From Natronomonas pharaonis DSM 2160 (lineage in GTDB: Archaea > Halobacteriota > Halobacteria > Halobacteriales > Haloarculaceae), in the NCBI RefSeq assembly GCF_000026045.1, contig NC_007426.1:1860001-1924000 (forward strand): a stretch of 64,000 nucleotides of DNA. The letters run 5' to 3'. How positions within the stretch are numbered: the stretch's first letter is position 1; each line of letters starts with the position of its first letter. Of this stretch, positions 8,552-18,400 are shown in pieces. The notes beneath the pieces are model-generated. The model was not told where the DNA came from. It worked only from the letters and a program-made list of their open reading frames with translations, and searched no databases. The translations under genes and the position numbers were made by a program.

Positions 8552-11428
8552 ATGAGTTCACAACTTCCATCAAATATCCAGCCCGGTTCTGTAGTAGAAA
8601 ACCGCAATCGACTGTGGAGAGTTGACGCTGTTGACGGAAATGTAGTCACCGCAACTCCTCTCGATGGGAACACGGCTGACAGACACCGATTCTATACGCC
8701 TGTCGAAAATATCGAAGAAGGAAGTCTCGAACCACCAGACCCGAAGAAGCTCGGCAACCCAGAGTTTCAGCGCTTGTTGAATCGGGCCTATCGGCTTTCG
8801 ATGCTACACGGGACGGCCCCACTCGTGAGCCTCCAGCGATCACGAGTCATCCCAACTGAGTACCAGCTTACACCGGTCGTGATGGCACTCGATATGCCTC
8901 GTGTCCGGATGCTGCTGGCGGACGACGTGGGACTCGGGAAAACAATCGAGGCGGGTCTCATCACGAGCGAGCTTATGGCTCGCAACAAGGCTGATCGAAT
9001 CCTCATCATCACTCCCGCGAATCTCCGAGAACAATGGCGTGAAGCGTTCAACTACTTCTTCCACATCGATGCTGACATCATCAGCCGTCGCCACCGGAAG
9101 GCGATGGAAAAGGAGATCCCACCGGGGACCAGTCCATGGGAGCACTTCTCGAAGCTGATCGTCAGCATCGACTATGCCAAGCAGAACAGCGTTCGGCACG
9201 AGATTCTGGATCAGGACTGGGATCTCGTGATTATCGACGAGGCACACCAAGCGGCGAAGCCTCACGAATCCGGGGCGAATGAAACGGTCGATATGCAGCG
9301 CTGGGACTTTGCGACCGAAATCACCGACCACGCCGAGCACTGTCTCCTCCTGACGGCGACGCCTCATAACGGTTACACGGATTCATTTGCCAGCTTGATC
9401 CGGATGCTTGATGTCGACGCTGTCTCCGGTCCTCGACACGATCCTACCATCCACCGTGACATCGCCCAGAGACACGTCGTACAACGACGACGAGACGATG
9501 TCAAACAATGGTTCTCCGATAGCGATGGGCAGAGTCCCTTCCCAGAACGTGATCAAGATGAGGTTCGGGTCACACCCACGGAGTACGAACAGGAAACGTA
9601 CGACGCCGTCCGAGAGTACGGTGAACTGCTGATGTCCTCCGCTCAGCGTTCCAGTTCCAAGAGCCAGACGCTGGCCCGGTGGTCGGTCATCCATTTCCTC
9701 AAGCGAGCGCTGAGCAGTCCCGAAGCCCTCCGACAGTCCCTGAAGAACCGCCAAGACAAGCTCGAAGACCGGTTAGAGGACCTAGACGAGGAAGACACGC
9801 AAACCGTGATCGAGGAGACAGCCGGGATCTCTGAGTCGATGGCGCAGGCGAATGCACTCGACGACGATCCCGGCGAAGAGTACAGTGAAGAGGAAGTCGG
9901 GGAACGAGTCGAACGAGTCGTCACCGGCGATAAGGCGGCTATCGAACGAGAGCTGGACGTTCTCGAAAACGTCGCAGAGAAGGCAGAACGAGTCACGAAA
10001 ACCCGAGACGCAAAGCTACAACGACTCCTCGATGAAACACTCCCCAACCGGTTCCAGTATCCCCGTGTCATCATCTTCACGAAATACGTGGACACGCTGG
10101 AATACCTCGAAGAGCAAATCAAGGACTCTCAGAGCGACGAGACTGAGGTCTTCACGCTCCACGGTTCTTTGAACGAAGCCCAGCGGAAGGAGCGATTCAA
10201 GGAGTTCGAGGACTCCACACGGGGCGTCCTCATCGCCACCGACGTCATCAGCGAGGGGATGAACCTCCAGCACGCCGCAAACCAGATCATCCACTACGAG
10301 CTGCCGTGGAACCCGAACCGGTTGGAACAGCGGAACGGTCGAATCGACCGGTACGGGCAGAAGAACGACGAAGTTGTCATCCGGACGATGGTCGTCGAGG
10401 ATCAGATGGACGTCGCAATCCTCGAAAAGTTGGTCCAGAAAGCGAACAACATCAGGCAGGAGTATGGGTTTTCACCGCCGTACTTCGGCGACGACGAGGG
10501 AATCCTCGAACTCCTCAAAGACGAGGGGATCGACGCCGGCGTTCCACAGGCGACCCTCGAAGAGTTCGGAGGCGGTTCCGCACCAGCAGAGCGTGAGAGT
10601 GCGAGCGTCTTCGACGACCAGACGCTCGACCGGATCAAGTCCGAGTCCTTCTACGGACACACCGAAGTCGGACTGCAAGAGGTTCAGAAGCGACAAGAAG
10701 AGACGCACCAGCGGATCGGCGGTCAGGGAACCTTGGAACAGTTCGTGAAGAGTGCTCTGGACCTGTTCAGTTGCTCGTACGAGATGAACGTCCAAGGTCA
10801 TCTCGACATCAAAATCACCGCTGATCGGCTTCAGGGGCCAGACATCAAGCGTGAGTACGAGGACGTGACGTTCGATCCGAACGAGGCGTCCCAGTCCTCG
10901 GATACGGAGATGCTCGACATCGCCCACCCGCTAGTACAGCGGCTCATTGAAGCCGTCAAGGAAACTGCGTTGACCGACGAGGATCGCTACGGGCGGACAG
11001 CCATACGGGGAACCAACGAAGTGAGCGAGCCAACAGCAGTGTATACAGCACTGGTTCGGTACGTGGCAGACACCAAGCCCGATCCAACGATTATGGAGGA
11101 GTTGGTACAGGTCGGGTTGCCGATCTACGGAGACGAACCGCTCGAACAGGACATCGTCGAGGCGCTGGAGGAAAGCGAAGCCAAACCAGTTCAGCGTACT
11201 TCGATGGAGAAGGAAGACGATCTCAAAGACGCTCTCGGACATGGGGCGTTCGAACAGACGCTACAACGGCGAGCAGAACAGCGGCGGGACAAGATCGTCG
11301 AACAGCGAACGGAGATGCGAGCGGAGCTTGAGAAGTCCGGAAGTGGAAGCTGGCTATCCGGCATTGACGACGTTGAGATTGCGAGTAAAGATCTGCTGAC
11401 AGTCACCGTCTACTACGGGAGCAACTAA
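8552..11428 (+). CDS. SNF2-family helicase, DISARM DrmD-like
   Basis: I choose the ATG at 8552 (MSSQLPSNIQPGSVV), giving 958 residues; the longer frame from 8486 would read through the inverted repeat. It is an SNF2/RapA-type ATPase that by family translocates on double-stranded DNA. Visible motifs: ADDVGLGKTIEAG (Walker A, ~124), IIDEAHQ (II, ~228), LLTATPHNG (III), a coiled charged middle around residues 410-510, and QRNGRIDRYGQ (VI, ~592). The length and the gene directly downstream match class 1 DISARM, in which drmD precedes the methyltransferase gene. Two bases separate its stop from the next ATG. The DISARM assignment is inference from gene order and domains. Confidence 0.87.
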   Translation: MSSQLPSNIQPGSVVENRNRLWRVDAVDGNVVTATPLDGNTADRHRFYTPVENIEEGSLEPPDPKKLGNPEFQRLLNRAYRLSMLHGTAPLVSLQRSRVIPTEYQLTPVVMALDMPRVRMLLADDVGLGKTIEAGLITSELMARNKADRILIITPANLREQWREAFNYFFHIDADIISRRHRKAMEKEIPPGTSPWEHFSKLIVSIDYAKQNSVRHEILDQDWDLVIIDEAHQAAKPHESGANETVDMQRWDFATEITDHAEHCLLLTATPHNGYTDSFASLIRMLDVDAVSGPRHDPTIHRDIAQRHVVQRRRDDVKQWFSDSDGQSPFPERDQDEVRVTPTEYEQETYDAVREYGELLMSSAQRSSSKSQTLARWSVIHFLKRALSSPEALRQSLKNRQDKLEDRLEDLDEEDTQTVIEETAGISESMAQANALDDDPGEEYSEEEVGERVERVVTGDKAAIERELDVLENVAEKAERVTKTRDAKLQRLLDETLPNRFQYPRVIIFTKYVDTLEYLEEQIKDSQSDETEVFTLHGSLNEAQRKERFKEFEDSTRGVLIATDVISEGMNLQHAANQIIHYELPWNPNRLEQRNGRIDRYGQKNDEVVIRTMVVEDQMDVAILEKLVQKANNIRQEYGFSPPYFGDDEGILELLKDEGIDAGVPQATLEEFGGGSAPAERESASVFDDQTLDRIKSESFYGHTEVGLQEVQKRQEETHQRIGGQGTLEQFVKSALDLFSCSYEMNVQGHLDIKITADRLQGPDIKREYEDVTFDPNEASQSSDTEMLDIAHPLVQRLIEAVKETALTDEDRYGRTAIRGTNEVSEPTAVYTALVRYVADTKPDPTIMEELVQVGLPIYGDEPLEQDIVEALEESEAKPVQRTSMEKEDDLKDALGHGAFEQTLQRRAEQRRDKIVEQRTEMRAELEKSGSGSWLSGIDDVEIASKDLLTVTVYYGSN

Positions 11429-11430
11429 CG

Positions 11431-14400
11431 ATGAGTATCGATACATCCTCTACCGACGCCGAAGCCGAATCGAGTTCCAGTACGCCACGAACCGGATCGA
11501 CGACGTTCATCAACACCAGCGGCGGTTTACTCACGGACGAACTGGTGAGCAAGCTCCGCCAGCGTCATTGCGGGGAGTCCGCCGTCCGTCCGGAGACCTT
11601 TGCGTTACCGAACACAGAGCCGCCCGAAGAGGCCGACATCGAAGCGGAGATTGGGGATACGTGGGACATGCTTCGAGAGCGGTGGGACGAGCTCACGATG
11701 GACGAGACGCTGTTCCATATGGACGTCTCGGACGCTCGTACGAAGTGGATCCTCAAGCTGTTCCAGAATCTCGGGTTCGAGCCGGTCTTCCAGCGTGAGA
11801 ATCTCGAAGCAGGCGGCATCGAGGCGAACCTCTCACACAAGGGGTGGCCCGACGGGGAGATCGAAAGCTACGGTGAGATGGAGGGGCGGACGGCTCCGAT
11901 CATTCATACCGTCGAACCAGAACAGAAGCTGGACGAGAAACCGGAGGATGCTCCCCGTGGAGCCAAGAGTCCACACGACACGCTCCAGGAGTTCCTGAAT
12001 GCCAGCGATGAACACGACTGGGCCGTCGTAACCAACGGGCTGACGCTCCGGGTTCTTCGAGATTTCTATCACACATACACCCGTGGGTACGTGGAGTTCG
12101 ATCTGGAGAATATGTTCACAAGCCGGAACTACGGGGACTTCCGGGCACTCTACCGGCTCTGTCACGCCACACGGTTCATCGAGCCGGTCGTCGCCGAGGA
12201 TGAAGACGATGACGTCGAAACCCCGCTGGAGCAGCTGTATCAGGTCGCTCTATCGACCGGGGTCAAGGTCGGCCAAGACCTCCAGTCCAACGTCGTAAGC
12301 GCTATCGAGACGCTGGGAACTGGTCTGCTCAACCAAGAGATTCGAGAATACCTCAAAGAAGGCGGCGAAAAGGAAGCTAAGGAGTACTATCAGGAAGTTC
12401 TCCTCTTAGTGTACCGCCTACTCTTCCTGATGTATGCAGAGCAGCGGGGAATGATGGCTTCCCGTGATAGCCTGTACACCGACGAGTACAGTATCACGAA
12501 CCTTCGGGACAAAGCCGAAACACGCCGAAGCGGAAGTGACCGGAACACCGATCTCTGGCACGGCTTGCAATCCACGTTCCGCCTCGTCGAGAAGGGTGAC
12601 GACGAACTCGGTGTTCCCTGTTACAACGGGATGCTCTTCGACTCAGATCGGCTCGACTGGGTGTCGGAAAGCGAGTGTTCCAACGACGACCTCTTGGACA
12701 CAATCGAAGATCTAACTCTCATCGAACATGAAGGAACTCGACAGCGCATCTCGTACGCTGACCTCGGCGTTGAAGAGATCGGTTCCGTCTACGAAAGCCT
12801 TCTCGAATTCACTCCGAAGCTTGCTACCGAGGTTATTGAACTAGAAGACCGAACGGTCTCGCATGGTGAATTCTATCTTGATGACCGAGGAACCGAGCGG
12901 AAAGAGACGGGGAGCTACTATACAGACCCCGGACTGGTACAGGAACTCGTTCAGAGTTCGCTCAAACCCGTCGTTGAAGATCGCCTCGAAGACGCTACCA
13001 CGACTGACGAGCAGGAAGATGCTCTCCTCGACATCACGGTCTGTGATCCGGCAAGCGGAAGCGGTGCGTTCCTGATCGCCGCCAACAACTTCCTCGCACA
13101 GCGACTCGCACGCATTCGATCTGACAGCAACTATCCACCTGAAGACCAGATACGTAGGGCACGCCGAGACGTCCTACAGCATTGCATCTACGCTGTCGAC
13201 CTCAACCCAATGGCCGTCGAACTGGCCAAGGTCAGCCTGTGGATCAATTCTGCCGTGGAAGACAAACCGCTGAATTTCCTCGATCATCACATCAAGTGCG
13301 GAAACTCCTTGATCGGGACTAACTCGGAACTTCTTGAAGGTGAGTTCCCTGTGGACGCTTACGAAACGTCCGGGGGACGTGACTGGCACGTCGGAAACGA
13401 AATTCGCAAACAAGTCAGAAATGAAAACAAGGAGCGGTCTAAGGGTTCCTCCGAATCGTCGCTGCAACAATGGGGTGCGAGCAAAGAAGAGTATGTAGAT
13501 ATCGCTGAACAACTCGATGAGATTGAAGAAGAAGACACTGAAGATATAAAGAAGAAAAGGCAGCTGTACGACGAACTCCAGCAGTCAGAGGCGTACCAGC
13601 AAGAGAAGTTGGCGCATGATGTCTGGACAGCGGCATTTTATTGGCCAATGGATGGCTCTACGAAGGAATATCCATCTCCGTCCACTATCGAAAAGATTCG
13701 ACGTAACTCAAATCCCGATGACGAAGCGCTTCAGGAGTTGGTAACACAGACTATAGAGATAGCAGAGCAACAACGGTTCTTCCACTGGGAATTAGAGTTC
13801 CCTGAAATATTTAGCGGACACTCATCTGGCTTCGATTGCATTCTTGGAAACCCACCGTGGGAGACATTTGAATTAAAAGATAAGGAGTTCTTTGCCGTGG
13901 AAAAACCCCAAATAGTCGAAGCGGGAACCCCCGCAAAAAGGGAAAAACTAATTGAGCAATTGGAACAGACGGATCCCGATTTGTATGAGAGGTATGAGCG
14001 TGAAAAAAGGTCTCTTGAGTCAGCCTCAAAATTCATCAAGGAGAGCGGGAGGTATATTAGGACAAATAGTGGGAAGACTAGCACACATGGTCCCTTTGCG
14101 GAGCTAGCACTAGATAATATTAGTCCAAATGGGTACTCTGGGATTATTGTACCAACTTCTTTGGTAATGTCATCATCTTCAAAAGACTTTTTCAAAGAAC
14201 TAGTTGAAGATAATAGGCTTATTAAGATATTCGACTTTATAAATACAGGAATCTTTCCAGAGATACATCGAGAATACAAATTCAGCCTTTTGGCGATCTC
14301 AGGCAGTGCAATTGTAAGTGAACAATTTGAGATGGGATTCCATCTGGATGAAATTGAGGGCCTTAGAGATGATGAAAGAATATTTGAAATAACGCCGGAA

Positions 14401-15459
14401 GAGATAGAACTGTTAAATCCGAATACAAAGACATGTCCCACTTTTCGCACAAGGTCTGACGCAGAGCTCACGCTTTCTATCTTCGAGAATGCTGGGGTTT
14501 TCCAGAATGAATCACGTGGAGAGAACCCATGGGGCGTCAATCTAAGAACTCTGTTCCAACGCTCTGGCGATTCAGATCTATTTTCCACTAGTGAAGAACT
14601 GGTAGACGATGGATGTCATCTTGAGAGAAACCGGTTTGTCTGTAATAATGGACAAACATTTCTCCCACTTTATGAGCCAAAATACATTCACCAGTATGAT
14701 AGTACATTTGCGACATATGAGGGGGTTTCGGGAGACCATGAGGATAAGAACCCGAAAGAATTCGCATTGGAACGAAAAGATGATCCAGAGCGTTATATCC
14801 TGCCTCGGTATTGGGTATCAGAAAAGGAATACACGTCAAAGAGCGGCGACGGTTGGCATTTAGCAGTTCGGAATATTACCAAATCTACTAATCGGCGGAC
14901 TGTTATATCTACCATACTTCCAGGAGTTCCAGCTGATCACAATTTCTACATTTTTGAGGATATCGATGCAGATAACTCACTTTTGCTATTAGCTATATTG
15001 AATTCTTATGTCTTGGATTTTGCTGCACGCCAGAAAGTAGACGTCTATATTAGTGCATATACGATCAAGCAATTCCCTATTCCAAGTCCAAATCAGTTTG
15101 AAGAGATACTCTTTAGAGGAGAACCTCTCAAACAAACAATTAGAGATATAAGTTTTAAATTGATGTACAATACCCATTCCCTAGATTCTTTAGCTGAGGA
15201 TCTGGGACACCAAGGTAATCCATATTCGCACTCAGCGCCCGCTGGGGTATCAAGAGAAGAATTACGGTTCAAGCTGGAAGCGCTTATGTTCTATTTGTAT
15301 GGGCTAGATGAAGATCAAATAGACGATATCTTTGGGTCATTTGAACAACTCAAAAAGGAAGAAAAATCCGACCACGGGTACTACCGAACCCGAGAAAAAG
15401 TCAAAAATAAATTCTTGGAACTTCAACCTGACATTGAATATAAACGGGGGCAAATATAA
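11431..15459 (+). CDS. Eco57I/DrmMI-type N6-adenine DNA methyltransferase
   Basis: This 1342-residue protein is expected to transfer a methyl group from SAM to adenine in host DNA. Motif I is DPASGSGAFLI (~538) and motif IV is the adenine-specific NPPW (GNPPWE, ~806). The ~500-residue N-terminal region resembles the extension seen in large Eco57I/DISARM enzymes. The C-terminal part, from about 13.8 kb to 15.4 kb, should contain the target recognition domain. It is strikingly AT-rich, with codons such as ATA, AAA and TTA that are rare in neighbouring genes, which suggests exchange of the specificity region. The stop overlaps the next ATG (TAATG). It sits between the DrmD-like and DrmAB-like genes, as in class 1 DISARM. 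Whether it also restricts DNA is not visible. Confidence 0.88.
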   Translation: MSIDTSSTDAEAESSSSTPRTGSTTFINTSGGLLTDELVSKLRQRHCGESAVRPETFALPNTEPPEEADIEAEIGDTWDMLRERWDELTMDETLFHMDVSDARTKWILKLFQNLGFEPVFQRENLEAGGIEANLSHKGWPDGEIESYGEMEGRTAPIIHTVEPEQKLDEKPEDAPRGAKSPHDTLQEFLNASDEHDWAVVTNGLTLRVLRDFYHTYTRGYVEFDLENMFTSRNYGDFRALYRLCHATRFIEPVVAEDEDDDVETPLEQLYQVALSTGVKVGQDLQSNVVSAIETLGTGLLNQEIREYLKEGGEKEAKEYYQEVLLLVYRLLFLMYAEQRGMMASRDSLYTDEYSITNLRDKAETRRSGSDRNTDLWHGLQSTFRLVEKGDDELGVPCYNGMLFDSDRLDWVSESECSNDDLLDTIEDLTLIEHEGTRQRISYADLGVEEIGSVYESLLEFTPKLATEVIELEDRTVSHGEFYLDDRGTERKETGSYYTDPGLVQELVQSSLKPVVEDRLEDATTTDEQEDALLDITVCDPASGSGAFLIAANNFLAQRLARIRSDSNYPPEDQIRRARRDVLQHCIYAVDLNPMAVELAKVSLWINSAVEDKPLNFLDHHIKCGNSLIGTNSELLEGEFPVDAYETSGGRDWHVGNEIRKQVRNENKERSKGSSESSLQQWGASKEEYVDIAEQLDEIEEEDTEDIKKKRQLYDELQQSEAYQQEKLAHDVWTAAFYWPMDGSTKEYPSPSTIEKIRRNSNPDDEALQELVTQTIEIAEQQRFFHWELEFPEIFSGHSSGFDCILGNPPWETFELKDKEFFAVEKPQIVEAGTPAKREKLIEQLEQTDPDLYERYEREKRSLESASKFIKESGRYIRTNSGKTSTHGPFAELALDNISPNGYSGIIVPTSLVMSSSSKDFFKELVEDNRLIKIFDFINTGIFPEIHREYKFSLLAISGSAIVSEQFEMGFHLDEIEGLRDDERIFEITPEEIELLNPNTKTCPTFRTRSDAELTLSIFENAGVFQNESRGENPWGVNLRTLFQRSGDSDLFSTSEELVDDGCHLERNRFVCNNGQTFLPLYEPKYIHQYDSTFATYEGVSGDHEDKNPKEFALERKDDPERYILPRYWVSEKEYTSKSGDGWHLAVRNITKSTNRRTVISTILPGVPADHNFYIFEDIDADNSLLLLAILNSYVLDFAARQKVDVYISAYTIKQFPIPSPNQFEEILFRGEPLKQTIRDISFKLMYNTHSLDSLAEDLGHQGNPYSHSAPAGVSREELRFKLEALMFYLYGLDEDQIDDIFGSFEQLKKEEKSDHGYYRTREKVKNKFLELQPDIEYKRGQI

Positions 15460-18400
15460 TGAGTTCCCGTCTCAACCCCTTCGACGCCCTCGATAACGTC
15501 CAATCCTCCTATCGGTCCTACGTCGAGACGTTCCAGAACGTCGACGACGAGACAATCAACGCTTGGATTGAGAACCGCATCGAGACGGGAAAGGTACTGT
15601 GGAAGGAACCGTTCGTCCAACTGAATCAACGCTTCAAGTACGGCGACACCCTCGAAGAGTTCGTTGCGGACGATAAACTCCACGAGGGTATTCTGGACGT
15701 CTTCACCGGTGCTAGCGGCGATCCTATTGAGCCGTACAAACACCAGACTGAGGCGATTCAGTCGATCCAAGCTGGGAACAACACAATCGTCTCCACGGGC
15801 ACGGGGTCAGGGAAGAGCTTCGCTTTCGGCATTCCCATCGTCAGCCACTGTCTCGAAGCCAAAGAGCGGGGTGAGGATGGGATCAAGGCGGTCATCATCT
15901 ATCCGATGAACGCTCTGGCGAACTCCCAGTACGAAGACTTCGCAGAGCGACTTGATGGAACAGGCCTCCGGTTGGGACTCTACACGGGTGACACGCCATA
16001 CAACCCTGACGAAGCACCTGAGTTCCTCCGGCAGTTTGGTCGTGAGGAGGCGTTCGACTCCGAAGTCGTCTCTCGGGAGGAGATGCAGAACGACCCGCCG
16101 GACATCCTGATGACGAACTACGTCATGCTCGACCTCATTCTTACCAGGCATGACGACAAGAAGCTCTTCCCAGAGATGCACGAGGGAGTCCTACAGTATC
16201 TGGTCCTTGACGAGATTCACACCTACACCGGCCATCAGGGAGCCGACGTCGCCGCACTCGTCCGCCGGCTGAAGCAGAATACCGACGCCGGAGAGGAACT
16301 CGTCTGTGTCGGTACCTCTGCGACGGTCCAGAGCGACGAAGGAATCAACGCCAACGACGAGATCGCCGAATTCACCGGGAAGATCTTCGGCGAAGAGGTT
16401 GACGCCGACAACGTCGTTCGGGAGTCTCACTATCCGCTGCCCCTCTCCGACGACGAACCGCTCCCTGAGGACATCGAAGTCACCGAGGAAGACATCGCAA
16501 CCTTCGACGGGAGTCTCGAAGCCGCACAGGATCTCACCGAGAAACTCCTCGACCGGGATCTGATGCCAGCCGAGACGACCGATGCGTCGGCACTCGGGAA
16601 TGCGCTGGAGGATCACCCCACGATCAAGTTCCTCGACGAAGAGCTTAGCTCCCAGAGCCAGCAGATCTTCGCTGGCGAGGACGACGAAAGCGAAGACGGG
16701 AAGGATCTCGTCAGTAGCTATCAGGAACAGTACCGACCCGATGCATCTCGGTACGACATCGAGCAAGAACTCCAAGCCGCTCTGCTCGTCGGAACGGTTG
16801 GAACGACCGAGATACAGGGCGAGGAACAGCCGATTTTTATCCCGAAGCTCCACACCTTCTTCAGTCAGGGCAGTGGTCTCGTCTCCTGTCTTACCGAGGA
16901 GTCCTTCGAGGACGACGATCCCCACCTGAGTGACGCCGGCGACATCGAGTGTCGTACGTGCGCCCAAGAACACGACCGTACTCGGACTGCCTACCCACTC
17001 TCGTTCTGTCGGGGATGTGGTCAGGAGTATTACACCACCGTCGTCGATCAAGAGAAAAACGTCACACAGGGTGCGCTGAGTACCTTTGTGGACACCGAAG
17101 AGGACGAAGAGGAGGCGTACCTGATGCGGGGCGATTGGGACCGAGAAACCGCTCCCCTCCCCGATGAGTGGCTGAACGACAACGGGCAGCTTCGAGACAC
17201 CTACGTCGAGGCTGAACCCCGACCAGCTACCTATTGCCCGGAGTGCGACCAGCTTACCCCCGGACGAGTGGAACAGGGGCAGCTCGAATGTGGATGCTTC
17301 GCTGCGCAGGGCGTCGAGGTGATGCGAGTCAACCAGCCGTTCCTGTTCTGCCCAAACTGCGGGGTTCACTACACTCGTCGGGTCAAGAACGAGTTCAACA
17401 AGCTGTTCACGTTCGGGACGGTCGGTCGTTCGACGGCGACGGACGTTCTCATCGGGAACACGATGCGGAACCTCCCTGACGACCAGCAGAAGACTATCGC
17501 CTTCTCTGACAATCGACAGGATACTGCATTACAGGCGGCTCACCTCAACAACCTCTACCAGCGGGTTCGATTCCGACGCTCGCTGTACCATACCCTCGCA
17601 GAGGGCGACGACGTTAGCCTCACTACGCTCGGGAACGACGTCTTCGACCTCCTCGATGACGAGGAAGCCCTTCCGCCAGCCATAGACACGGGAATGTTCG
17701 GGCCGTCGGCGGAGGACCGTCAGAACTACAGCGACTATCTGCTGTTCAACACCATTCTCGAACTCGGTCGTGAACAGCAACGCACCCAGCAGAGTCTCGA
17801 AGACGTCGGGCTGATCGACGTCGAATACGAGAACCTCGATAAGCTGGCGGACGTCGATGATGTCTGGGACTCGATCCCCGTGCTTTCGAATGCAGATCCA
17901 ACGGTGCGGGAAGAGTATGTCCACGGCTTCTTGGACATCTTCCGCCGGAGTATTGCGATAGACCACGAGAGCACCACCAACTTCACCGATTTCAAGCGGA
18001 ACGTCATCAACCAACTCGACGAAGAGGTCCATTTCCACGGCCAGGAGTTCTTCAACTTCCCAGTCGGATACAGTGATACGGCAAGTACTAGTGGGAGACA
18101 CCGTGTCCGTCGCCTCACACATCCTCGCTCTCGACACGTCCGTTGGACAGCCCGTGCGTTAGACGTTGACACCGATACTGCGAAAGCGATCATCAACAGC
18201 GTCATCGACCTCATCAGCGACGACGAGGTACTCAAGCTGTTGACGCAGGAATCGCTGAAGTACACCGGGAAGGTGTATATGCTCAACCACAGTGCGATTC
18301 GGGTCACGCACGCCGATCCCGAGGACGTGCGAGTCTGCCCGAAGTGTGGAACACCGACGACTCGGGATGAACTCGACGTCTGTCTGAACTACAGCTGCGA

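Noticed and set aside
16191-17369. Long open frame (392 codons) on the minus strand
   Set aside because: It lies wholly inside the giant helicase gene, has no acidic composition or domain, and arises from GC-rich codon bias.
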